A DNA stretch of 11,195 nucleotides from an uncultured Bacteroidales bacterium (GCA_900317065.1 ONFK01000030.1:1-11195); one strand, 5' to 3'; numbered from the stretch's first letter, positions 1 through 7,236 are shown. A program made the numbers and translations. The notes: generated by a model from the sequence alone, not told the origin.

Positions 1-691
1 CGCCGGCACCACGAGGGATTCCATCGAAACCCACTACAACAAGTTCGGGCACGAGTTCATGCTCGTCGATACCGCCGGCATACGCAGGAAAGGCAAGGTG
101 AATGAAGACCTCGAGTTCTACTCCGTGATGCGCTCCATCCGCGCCATCGAGCACAGCGACGTCTGCGTGCTGATGATAGATGCGACGACCGGAATGGAGG
201 CTCAGGACATGAACATCTTCAATCTGATTGTGCGCAACCGCAAGGCGTGTGTGCTCGTGGTGAACAAATGGGACCTGTTCGTGAAGGATTCCAAGACCAT
301 GAAGGAGTATACCGAAGCCCTCAGGAGCCGGCTCGCGCCTTTTGACGATGTGCCCATAATCTTTACTTCCGTGGTCAAGATGCAGCGGATCCAGGATGTG
401 CTGGAAGCTGTCGCGGAAGTCTACGCCAACTACTCGCAGAAAATACCCACAGCCCGTCTGAACGAGGCGCTGCTCCCGATAATCGAAGAGACTCCTCCTC
501 CGGCATGGAAGGGCAAGTACGTGAAGATCAAGTATATCACGCAGCTTCCCACTCGCTTCCCCTCTTTCGCTTTCTTCTGCAATCTCCCGCAGTATATCAA
601 GGAGCCGTACAAGCGCTTCCTTGAGAACCAGTTACGCAGGAACTTCAACCTGACGGGCTGCCCCGTGCAGATTTACTGCAGGCAGAAGTAG
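1..691 (+). CDS. der: Ribosome biogenesis GTPase Der (EngA), C-terminal part; 5' end outside window
   Basis: This is the second half of Der, a tandem-GTPase protein that acts in late assembly of the 50S ribosomal subunit. The reading frame is open from base 2, giving 229 residues before TAG at 689-691. The fragment begins inside the second GTPase domain: the G2 motif GTTRD is at fragment residues 2-6, the G3 motif DTAG at 23-26 and the G4 motif NKWD at 88-91 (bases 263-274). A G5-like FTSV follows, where many homologues have TSA. The last ~100 residues form the basic KH-like domain typical of Der, including the FPSFAFFCN and FLENQLRRNF segments. The first GTPase domain lies upstream of the window. 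xseA starts two bases after the stop, so the genes are probably co-transcribed. The order of motifs leaves little doubt about the family. Confidence 0.96.
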   Translation, partial: AGTTRDSIETHYNKFGHEFMLVDTAGIRRKGKVNEDLEFYSVMRSIRAIEHSDVCVLMIDATTGMEAQDMNIFNLIVRNRKACVLVVNKWDLFVKDSKTMKEYTEALRSRLAPFDDVPIIFTSVVKMQRIQDVLEAVAEVYANYSQKIPTARLNEALLPIIEETPPPAWKGKYVKIKYITQLPTRFPSFAFFCNLPQYIKEPYKRFLENQLRRNFNLTGCPVQIYCRQK

Positions 692-693
692 TC

Positions 694-1794
694 ATGTCGG
701 CGCAAGGCGAAATATCTCTCCTTGAACTTCAGGAAATAATCCGGGACGGCGTGGAAAGCGCAGCCCCGGATAAACTTTGGGTGAAGGCAGAGATAGCTTC
801 GGTACAGGCCAGGGGAAACGGACACTGTTATCTGGAGCTTGCCCAGAGCGAGGACGGAAGGCTGATAGCGAAAGCCCGTGCGGTCATCTGGAAAAGCGTA
901 TGGTTCGCATTGCGGCGCTACTTCGCGGAAGCGACTGGCAGTGAACTTGCCGCCGGCATGCAGATACTCGCCCGCGTGCAGGCCAATTACAGCGAACTCT
1001 ACGGGCTTACCCTGGTGATAGACGAACTGGAACCTCAGTTCACCCTTGGCGCCGCCGAACTGGAGAAGCGCAAGACTATAGAGAAACTCGAGAAGGAAGG
1101 CCTGCTCGAAAAGCAGCAGAGACTCTCTTTGCCCGATATCCCATACGCTCTTGCCGTCATCTCCGCCGCGGATGCCGCCGGCTACGGGGATTTCTGCCGT
1201 CATCTCGAAGATAACGAGTACGGCTTCAAGTTCCGGGTCGATCTTTTCCCCGCCACAATGCAGGGAGAAACGGCGCCGGAGAGTATCGTCGACGCACTTC
1301 AGTCGGTCGAGGCGGCAGGGGAGTACGATGCCGTTCTTATCCTTCGCGGAGGCGGCTCCCGTCTGGACCTTGCCTGTTTCGACGATTACGGCCTTGCCTT
1401 TGCAGTCGCAAACTGCTCTGTGCCCGTGTTTACCGCGATCGGTCACGACCGCGACCATTCGGTAGCCGACATGGTGGCCTTCGAGGCGGTCAAGACGCCC
1501 ACTGCCCTTGCGGACCTTTTTATAGACAATGTCGCCGCAGAGGATGAACGCATAAGCAGTTACAGCACCCGCCTGCGTCTGTCTATCTCCAATAAAATCT
1601 CAGCGATGGAGGCGGCCGTCACCCTGCTGGAACAGCGCATAAAGGCCGCCGATCCGCGCAGTATCCTCACCCGCGGTTATTCCCTCGTCACCGACGCCGA
1701 CGGCGTGGTGGTAAATGCCGCCTCCGCCCTCCGCAAGGGCCAGCGTATCCGCATCCTGTTCGGCGACGGCACCCTCGATGCCGAGATTCTCTAA
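694..1794 (+). CDS. xseA: Exodeoxyribonuclease VII large subunit, short form
   Basis: XseA is the catalytic subunit of exonuclease VII, which degrades single-stranded DNA from both ends and acts in repair and damage tolerance. The 366-residue product has an N-terminal OB-fold (about residues 6-112, with SLLELQEIIRDGV and a strand-rich segment). The nuclease domain follows, with AADAAGYGDF near 158-167 (D166), ILRGGGS at 216-222 and GHDRD at 250-254 (H251, D254), matching the conserved catalytic motifs of the family. TPTALAD near 269 marks the end of the nuclease core. The C-terminal motif DPRSILTRGYSLV lies at about 320-332. Only ~45 residues separate these two marks, far fewer than in E. coli XseA (456 residues in total), so the helical stalk is much reduced. 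ATG at 694 is two bases after the der stop and no Shine-Dalgarno site precedes it. The partner xseB follows 21 bases later. Confidence 0.95.
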   Translation: MSAQGEISLLELQEIIRDGVESAAPDKLWVKAEIASVQARGNGHCYLELAQSEDGRLIAKARAVIWKSVWFALRRYFAEATGSELAAGMQILARVQANYSELYGLTLVIDELEPQFTLGAAELEKRKTIEKLEKEGLLEKQQRLSLPDIPYALAVISAADAAGYGDFCRHLEDNEYGFKFRVDLFPATMQGETAPESIVDALQSVEAAGEYDAVLILRGGGSRLDLACFDDYGLAFAVANCSVPVFTAIGHDRDHSVADMVAFEAVKTPTALADLFIDNVAAEDERISSYSTRLRLSISNKISAMEAAVTLLEQRIKAADPRSILTRGYSLVTDADGVVVNAASALRKGQRIRILFGDGTLDAEIL

Positions 1795-1801
1795 GTTTTT
1801 G

Positions 1802-1809
1802 TAAATTTG
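1802..1809 (+). promoter_or_regulatory. Bacteroidetes-type -7 promoter box (TAAATTTG) in the only real intergenic gap
   Basis: The 21-base gap between the xseA stop and the xseB ATG is T-rich and contains TAAATTTG, a full match to the TAnnTTTG -7 element of the Bacteroidetes primary sigma factor. No convincing TTG -33 element lies about 20 bases upstream. If used, transcription would start at or beside the xseB ATG at 1816, giving an almost leaderless message. A promoter here could drive xseB and the glycogen genes separately from der-xseA. An eight-base match with four fixed T/A-rich positions can easily occur by chance. Confidence 0.3.
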
Positions 1810-1815
1810 CATGTT

Positions 1816-1998
1816 ATGACGGAAGATTTTGATTATAAAAAGGCATTGGAAGAACTGGACGCCATTGCGGAGAAGGTAGAGGACCCCGCAACGGCCCTGG
1901 GCGACATCGACCGGATGATTGCGCGGGCCGACGAGCTGATAGCTTCCTGCCGTGAGTATCTCCGCACAGCCCGCAGCAGTGCGGACAGAATTGAATAG
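1816..1998 (+). CDS. xseB: Exodeoxyribonuclease VII small subunit
   Basis: The 60-residue product is short, highly charged and predicted all-helical. It carries the XseB pattern of FDYKKALEELDAIAEKVEDP (residues 5-24), followed by a second helix MIARADELIASCREYL (about 34-49). XseB binds the helical part of XseA in several copies and is needed for exonuclease VII activity. Its position directly after xseA supports the call. At 60 residues it is shorter than E. coli XseB (80 residues); it lacks the loose N- and C-terminal tails and has a one-step shorter central turn. A TTG three codons upstream (1807) is in frame, but the ATG at 1816 aligns better with the family start. The stop is followed by one base and then the glgB ATG. 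Confidence 0.88.
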   Translation: MTEDFDYKKALEELDAIAEKVEDPATALGDIDRMIARADELIASCREYLRTARSSADRIE

Positions 1999-1999
1999 T

Positions 2000-3997
2000 A
2001 TGAAGAAAATATACGAAACCGACCCGTGGCTTGAGCCTTTCAAGCCGGTGATCGAAGCGAGGTCCGGCCGCCTGGAGGCGGAAATAGCCCAAATCAAAGG
2101 CGATCATGCAAGGCTTGCGGACGGAGTGAACAATCATCTGTATTACGGCCTGCATAAAACGGAAGACGGATGGGTGTTCCGCGAATGGGCTCCGAATGCC
2201 AGCCGCATCTGGCTTATCGGCGATTTCAACAATTGGAAGAAGGCCGAGGCATGGGCCCTCAGCCCTACCGGCGACGGCAACTGGGAGATCAAGCTTCCCG
2301 CCATGTTCCTCCGCCACGGAGAGCTCTACAAACTCTTTGTCGAGTGGCCCGGGGGAGGTGCGGAACGGCTTCCGGCTTATGCTACCAGAGTGGTGCAGGA
2401 TCCGGATACCAAGGTCTTCTCCGCCCAGGTGTGGGATGCCGCGCCCTACGTGTGGAAACACAAGAAGCCGGGCAAGCGCCCCAATCCCCTCATCTATGAG
2501 TGTCATATAGGCATGAGCTCCGAGGAGGAGAAGGTCGCAAGCTTCGACGACTTCCGGACGAAAGTGCTCCCAAGGGTGCACAGGCTCGGCTACGATACCC
2601 TTCAGATAATGGCCCTGCAGGAGCATCCCTATTACGGGTCGTTCGGATATCAGGTAAGCAATTTCTTTGCTCTCAGCTCCCGCTTCGGGACCCCGGAGCA
2701 GTTCAAGCATCTGGTGGACGAGGCCCACGCCCTCGGGATAGCCGTCATCATGGATATAGTCCATTCCCATGCCGTTTCCAACGAAATAGAGGGGCTGGGC
2801 CGCTTCGACGGCAGGGAAGACCTTTACTTTTATCCCGGCCAGGCCGGACATCATCCCGCCTGGGGATCGAGATGCTTCGACTACGGGAAGGACGCGGTGA
2901 AGTATTTCCTTCTGTCCAACTGCAAGTTCTGGATGGAAGAGTATCATCTGGACGGATTCCGTTTCGACGGTGTCACTTCCATGCTTTACTGGGACCACGG
3001 TCTGGGCACGGACTTCGGCAACTACGGGATTTATTTCGGACAGGGAGTGGACGAGAATGCGGTGGCCTACCTCGGGCTGGCCAATACTATCATACATGAA
3101 CTGAATCCCGATGCGATCACCATCGCCGAGGATGTCAGCGGAATGCCTGGCCTTGCCGCTCCGCAGGCGGCCGGGGGCGTGGGTTTCGACTTCCGTATGG
3201 CCATGGGAATCGCCGACCACTGGATCAAGTGGATCAAGGAGAAAACCGACGAACAGTGGAGCCCCGGAGAGATCTGGTACGAACTGACGAACAAGCGGGC
3301 CGATGAAAAGACCGTGAGCTATGCCGAATGCCACGACCAGGCCCTCGTCGGAGACAAGACTATCATTTTCCGCCTCATCGACAAGGAGATGTACTTCTCG
3401 ATGGACAAGGGGAAACAGAACCTTGCCGTGGAAAGAGGCGTCGCCCTGCACAAGATGATACGTCTCGTGACTGCCGCGACCGCCGGAAACGGGTATCTGA
3501 ATTTCATGGGCAACGAGTTCGGGCATCCGGAGTGGATCGATTTCCCGCGTGAGGGCAACGGATGGAGTTATGCACACGCCCGGCGCCTCTGGTCGATAGC
3601 GGACGACGACAGCCTGCTGTATAAGGGACTCGAGGATTTCGACCGCGAAATGATACATTTCATCCGCAAAAACCGCCTGCTCGTCGAAGCTCCCGTGCTG
3701 CTCACTGCCGATGAGCAGAAACAGATACTGGTTTTCCTACGGAAAAATTGTATCTTTGCACTGAATTTCAACCCGGTAAACTCCATCGGGGATTACGGTT
3801 TCTCGGCTCCTGCCGGAGAGTATGAACTGGTATTCAGTTCCGATGAGCCGCGATTTGACGGACCGGGCAGACTCGCTGCCGGAGAAAAGCATCTCAGCAT
3901 GGACCGGAGATGCCCTAACGGCAATCAGGAGTTTGACCACACGTTGTGCCTGTATCTGCCCTGCCGGAGCGCACTTGTGTTGAAGAAAATCAAATAG
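2000..3997 (+). CDS. glgB: 1,4-alpha-glucan branching enzyme, eukaryote-type (GH13_8-like)
   Basis: This enzyme cuts alpha-1,4 glucan chains and re-attaches the piece through an alpha-1,6 bond, creating branches in glycogen. The 665-residue protein has an N-terminal CBM48-like domain (about 45-145, including FREWAPNAS and GDFNNW), a GH13 (beta/alpha)8 barrel (about 165-545) and a C-terminal beta domain. The four GH13 regions are visible: DIVHSH at 252-257, GFRFDGVTS at 319-327 (nucleophile D323), AEDVSGMP at 376-383 (acid/base E377) and YAECHDQALVGDKT at 441-454 (D446). From recalled sequences these match human/plant-type branching enzymes much better than E. coli GlgB; NFMGNEFGHPEWIDFPR near 501-517 is also eukaryote-like. 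C444 replaces the usual Ser. ATG at 2000 follows the xseB stop by one base; an upstream in-frame GTG at 1952 lies inside xseB and was not chosen. There is no signal peptide, so it is cytoplasmic. Confidence 0.95.
   Translation: MKKIYETDPWLEPFKPVIEARSGRLEAEIAQIKGDHARLADGVNNHLYYGLHKTEDGWVFREWAPNASRIWLIGDFNNWKKAEAWALSPTGDGNWEIKLPAMFLRHGELYKLFVEWPGGGAERLPAYATRVVQDPDTKVFSAQVWDAAPYVWKHKKPGKRPNPLIYECHIGMSSEEEKVASFDDFRTKVLPRVHRLGYDTLQIMALQEHPYYGSFGYQVSNFFALSSRFGTPEQFKHLVDEAHALGIAVIMDIVHSHAVSNEIEGLGRFDGREDLYFYPGQAGHHPAWGSRCFDYGKDAVKYFLLSNCKFWMEEYHLDGFRFDGVTSMLYWDHGLGTDFGNYGIYFGQGVDENAVAYLGLANTIIHELNPDAITIAEDVSGMPGLAAPQAAGGVGFDFRMAMGIADHWIKWIKEKTDEQWSPGEIWYELTNKRADEKTVSYAECHDQALVGDKTIIFRLIDKEMYFSMDKGKQNLAVERGVALHKMIRLVTAATAGNGYLNFMGNEFGHPEWIDFPREGNGWSYAHARRLWSIADDDSLLYKGLEDFDREMIHFIRKNRLLVEAPVLLTADEQKQILVFLRKNCIFALNFNPVNSIGDYGFSAPAGEYELVFSSDEPRFDGPGRLAAGEKHLSMDRRCPNGNQEFDHTLCLYLPCRSALVLKKIK
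3751..3758 (+). promoter_or_regulatory. Possible intragenic promoter box (TATCTTTG) late in glgB
   Basis: TATCTTTG, followed by CA, sits in an unusually A/T-rich stretch of glgB (about 3728-3775) that also contains a rare CTA leucine codon at 3737-3739. It fits the TAnnTTTG -7 consensus of Bacteroidetes promoters. The expected TTG about 20 bases upstream is only partly present (TGG followed by a T run near 3729-3735). It would start transcription about 240 bases before the debranching gene. Because it lies in coding sequence it may be coincidence. Confidence 0.2.
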
Positions 3998-4000
3998 CTT

Positions 4001-5944
4001 ATGGCTTTTTTAAAATTCAATAAAGCAGAACTGGTGAATCTCTCGTACTCACTCAAGCGGGAGATCATCTGTGTAAACAAGACGGGTGCCTACTGCAACA
4101 CCAGCATAGTCACCTGCAATACCCGTCGCTATCACGGGCTGCTGTCCGTCACGCTGGACCGCTTCGGAGGAGACAAGTATCTGCTGCTCTCCGCAATCGA
4201 CGAATCCTTCATCGTGAACGGCAAGCAGTTCAACCTCGGCATACATTGCTATGGCGACATCTACGAGCCCAGGGGTCACAAGTACGTGGTGGATTTCAGC
4301 GCGGATCCCATTCCTTCTATCACCTACAAGGTCGGAGACATCGTTTTCCGCAAGTCCCTGCTGCTGCATCCGGACAAAGACCAACTCCTCATCAAGTATG
4401 AACTGCTCGAGTGCCCGGCCAAGGCGACCGTGCGCCTGAAACCTTTCCTCGCCTTCCGCAACATCCACGCTCTCACCAACTGCAACGACAGCGCCGACCA
4501 GAGTTTCTCCCCCGTAGGGAACGGGGCTAAGTTCCGCATGTACGGCGGCTTCCCGGACCTGGTTCTCCAGACCTCGGACGCCGGCGTGCTGTACAACCAC
4601 AATCCCGAGTGGTACTACGGCGTGACCTATTCCGACGAATACCGCCGCGGATTCGACTGCAGGGAAGATCTTTTCGTGCCGGGATATTTCGAAGGGACGA
4701 TGAAGGCGGGAGATTCGATCGTGCTTTCCGCTTCGCTCAAGGAAGAGAACCCGGCCACGCTCAAGCGCACTTTCAATTCGACGGTGGCCAAGGCTCCCAC
4801 CATCACCAACTACCGCGACCTGCTCGCACGCTGGGCCAACCTGTTCATCTGCAACCACAACGGCCGCAAGCGCATCACCGCCGGCTTCTCCTGGATGTAC
4901 ACCGGGCTCCTGCGCGAGACGCTCATCTCGCTGCCGGGACTCACCCTCTACGCCAACGGCGACACGAAGACCTTCGAAGAGGTCCTCGACAATCTCATCG
5001 CCGACGAACAGGAACGCCTGTTCAGGCGCACCACCCAGGTGGAGGCGCCTCTGCTGCTTGCTTCCGTGCTGCAGCACTACATCATGTTCGGGGCTTCTCC
5101 CGCGAAGGTGTGGAAGAAGTACGGAGTGATTGTCCGTGGTATCCTGGAGAGCTACCTGCCCGGTTGCAGGCGCGAGGTCGCAATGCATCCCAACGGACTG
5201 CTCTGGGCCCAGATGGAAAATGTCGCCCTGAGCTGGATGAACGCCTATGTCAACGGAGTGCCCGTAACCGAGCGCGCCGGCTATCAGGTGGAAACCAACG
5301 CCCTCTGGTACAACAGCATCTGCTTCGCCGTGGAGATGGAAAGCAAGTACGGCACTGCCTCCACATTCGTCAAGGAATGGAGCGCAATCCGCGATCTGGT
5401 GAAGGCCAACTATCAGAAGACATTCTGGAACGAAGGCCGCGGCTGTCTTGCGGATTATGTCGACAATTCCGGGCAGAACCTCGACGTGCGGCCCAATCAG
5501 CTGATTGCGATATGGGTGCAGAATTCCCCTCTGGACGAGGAACTTCATCCCGCCATCTTCAAGGTGGTTTCCGCCGAGCTTGAAACATCGCGCGGCATAC
5601 GCACACTCTCGCCCCGCGACCCCAAATACAAAAATGTCTACGAGGGTTCGCAGGTGGACCGCGATCTCGCATATCATCAGGGAAGCACCCGCCCGTTCCT
5701 GCTCGAGTACTATGTCGCCGCCGGCTACCGAATCATCGGCCCCAGCTTCCGCAAGAAGGCGGAATGGCTGTGCGAAGGCCTTTACGACGACCTCAACAAG
5801 CACGGAGTGGTCGCATTCAGCGAGCTTTACGACGGAGACCCGCCGCAGGAGCCTCACGGAGCAATAGCGTCCGCGCTGAGCACGGCGGCCCTGCTGACAG
5901 TCAACTATATTACTGAACTTAATTCAAGGGAGGATCATAAATGA
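4001..5944 (+). CDS. Glycogen debranching enzyme-like protein (bacterial GDE_N plus GDE_C, GH133-like), atypical active-cleft residues
   Basis: The family removes alpha-1,6-linked glucose stubs (amylo-alpha-1,6-glucosidase). The 647-residue protein has an N-terminal beta-rich GDE_N domain (about 1-255), with the family signature NTRRYHGLL at 40-48 and FVPGYFEG near 225-232. An (alpha/alpha)6 GDE_C domain follows (about 275-640), recognised by AGFSW and LISLPGLTLY (294-317), ETNALWYN (431-438), VRPN (496-499), RGIRTLSP (531-538) and PHGAIA (618-623). There is no eukaryotic glucanotransferase half. Several expected cleft residues differ: LLRET (303-307) where homologues have GRDT or TRQT, EAP (348-350) for DAP, WMNA (412-415) for WMDA, and STRPF (562-566) for VWPW. 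Activity is therefore uncertain. The ATG follows the glgB stop by three bases, and the stop overlaps the next start by four bases (ATGA). No signal peptide is seen. The family call is firm; the catalytic function is not. Confidence 0.88.
   Translation: MAFLKFNKAELVNLSYSLKREIICVNKTGAYCNTSIVTCNTRRYHGLLSVTLDRFGGDKYLLLSAIDESFIVNGKQFNLGIHCYGDIYEPRGHKYVVDFSADPIPSITYKVGDIVFRKSLLLHPDKDQLLIKYELLECPAKATVRLKPFLAFRNIHALTNCNDSADQSFSPVGNGAKFRMYGGFPDLVLQTSDAGVLYNHNPEWYYGVTYSDEYRRGFDCREDLFVPGYFEGTMKAGDSIVLSASLKEENPATLKRTFNSTVAKAPTITNYRDLLARWANLFICNHNGRKRITAGFSWMYTGLLRETLISLPGLTLYANGDTKTFEEVLDNLIADEQERLFRRTTQVEAPLLLASVLQHYIMFGASPAKVWKKYGVIVRGILESYLPGCRREVAMHPNGLLWAQMENVALSWMNAYVNGVPVTERAGYQVETNALWYNSICFAVEMESKYGTASTFVKEWSAIRDLVKANYQKTFWNEGRGCLADYVDNSGQNLDVRPNQLIAIWVQNSPLDEELHPAIFKVVSAELETSRGIRTLSPRDPKYKNVYEGSQVDRDLAYHQGSTRPFLLEYYVAAGYRIIGPSFRKKAEWLCEGLYDDLNKHGVVAFSELYDGDPPQEPHGAIASALSTAALLTVNYITELNSREDHK
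5926..5934 (+). promoter_or_regulatory. Strong Shine-Dalgarno site before the glycogen synthase-like gene
   Basis: AAGGGAGGA lies inside the last codons of the debranching gene, with seven bases between its GGAGG core and the ATG at 5941. It pairs with the usual anti-Shine-Dalgarno sequence at nearly every position. The start codon overlaps the upstream stop in ATGA, a classic arrangement for coupled translation. No other gene start in the window has such a site, which is notable because Bacteroidetes rarely rely on Shine-Dalgarno pairing. Confidence 0.7.
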
Positions 5945-7233
5945 GAGTCCTGATGTTCGGATGGGAGTTTCCTCCGCATATCGCGGGAGGGCTCGGTACG
6001 GCCTGCGAAGGAATAGTCAAGGGCCTTGCATACAACGGCGTCGAGAGCATTTTCGTGATGCCTTCCGCCAGTGGTGACGAAGACCAGAGCGCCACTCGCA
6101 TTATTAATGCAAGCGATGTCGCCGTCGAGAATTTCACGAACAGCGTCGATGAATTCCTTGACAAGGTCAAGTTCATCCATATAGACTCGAACCTCATCCC
6201 TTACGCCGATCCCGAGGAGTTCTCGAAGATCGTCGAGGATGAGCGCGCCCGTCAGGTGAAGGACTTCCGCATCAGCTTCGGGCAGAAATACAAGTTTTCC
6301 GGGAAATACGGTGCGAACCTTCTCGAAGAGGTGGCCCGTTATGCCATGGTCGGCGGCACCATCGCCATGCAGCACAAGGATGAATTCGACATCATACACG
6401 CTCACGACTGGCTGACCTATCTTGCCGGAATCGCCGCGAAGGAACTCACCGGAAAGCCTCTGGTAGTGCATGTCCACGCCACCTCTTTCGACCGCGGCAC
6501 CGACGACATGGTCGACTCCCGCGTATATGCGATAGAGCGCCGCGGGATGAAGGCTGCCGACAGGGTGGTGACAGTCAGCGACCTTACCCGCAATATCGTG
6601 ATCAACAAGTACGGGATAGATCCTTCGAAGGTCGTGACCGTGCATAACGCCGTGGATTTCAGCGGCAGGGAGAATATCGAAGTCGAGCGGGGAGTGCGCG
6701 ACAAAGTCGTGACCTTCCTCGGACGCATCACTTTCCAGAAAGGGCCGGAATACTTCATAGAGGCAGCCGCCAAGGTGCTCAAGCGCACGAAAGGCGTGCG
6801 TTTCGTGATGGCTGGCAGCGGAGACATGATGAACCGCGCCATCCGCATGGTGGCACGTCTGGGCATCTCCGACCGTTTCCACTTTACGGGATTCCTCCGC
6901 GGAACCGATGTGCAGAAGATGTTCGCGCTTTCGGATGTTTATATAATGCCGTCGGTGTCCGAACCCTTCGGAATCTCTCCTCTCGAGGCCATGCGCACCG
7001 GCGTCCCCTCCATCATCTCGCATCAAAGCGGCGCGGCCGAGGTGCTCAAATATGCGCTGAAGGTCGATTTCTGGGATGTCGACGCCATGGCGGACGACAT
7101 CTACGCTTTGCTTACTTATCCCGCCCTGTCCCGCTTCGCTGCTGCACAGGGGTTCGACGAAGTGAATGAGTTGAAGTGGAACAACGCCACCGCCAAACTC
7201 AAGAAAGTTTATGAATCCGTTTTAAATCAGTAG
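5941..7233 (+). CDS. Glycogen synthase-like glycosyltransferase (GT-B fold, GT4/GT5 type)
   Basis: The 430-residue protein is a retaining GT-B glycosyltransferase, most likely the chain-elongating glycogen synthase of this cluster. The N-terminal half opens with MRVLMFGWEFPPHIAGGLGT, characteristic of a Glyco_transf_5/GT4 group, and has HAHDW at 153-157. The C-terminal half is a Glyco_transf_1 domain with LGRITFQKG at 260-268 (R262, K267) and the E-x7-E motif EPFGISPLE at 341-349, which binds the donor sugar nucleotide. Classical GlgA has a Lys-x-Gly-Gly-Leu motif near its N-terminus; here the aligned residues are IAGGL, so the lysine is absent and the donor (ADP- or UDP-glucose) cannot be told. 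It is also shorter than E. coli GlgA (477 residues). It is translationally coupled to the upstream debranching gene by an ATGA overlap and a strong ribosome site. Alternative roles include another alpha-glucosyl transfer, such as maltose-1-phosphate synthesis. Confidence 0.85.
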   Translation: MRVLMFGWEFPPHIAGGLGTACEGIVKGLAYNGVESIFVMPSASGDEDQSATRIINASDVAVENFTNSVDEFLDKVKFIHIDSNLIPYADPEEFSKIVEDERARQVKDFRISFGQKYKFSGKYGANLLEEVARYAMVGGTIAMQHKDEFDIIHAHDWLTYLAGIAAKELTGKPLVVHVHATSFDRGTDDMVDSRVYAIERRGMKAADRVVTVSDLTRNIVINKYGIDPSKVVTVHNAVDFSGRENIEVERGVRDKVVTFLGRITFQKGPEYFIEAAAKVLKRTKGVRFVMAGSGDMMNRAIRMVARLGISDRFHFTGFLRGTDVQKMFALSDVYIMPSVSEPFGISPLEAMRTGVPSIISHQSGAAEVLKYALKVDFWDVDAMADDIYALLTYPALSRFAAAQGFDEVNELKWNNATAKLKKVYESVLNQ

Positions 7234-7236
7234 CTT

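Noticed and set aside
694..1794. Possible frameshift or deletion damage in xseA because of its short length
   Set aside because: The frame is continuous, both the catalytic motifs and the C-terminal RGYS motif are present, and xseB is short too, so a compact natural form is more likely than a broken gene.
1807..1815. TTG start three codons upstream for xseB
   Set aside because: The ATG at 1816 fits the family start; the TTG overlaps the promoter-like box and adds only Met-His-Val.
1952..1999. In-frame GTG giving glgB 16 extra residues
   Set aside because: It lies fully inside xseB, the extra residues do not resemble branching enzymes, and the ATG at 2000 gives a normal family N-terminus.
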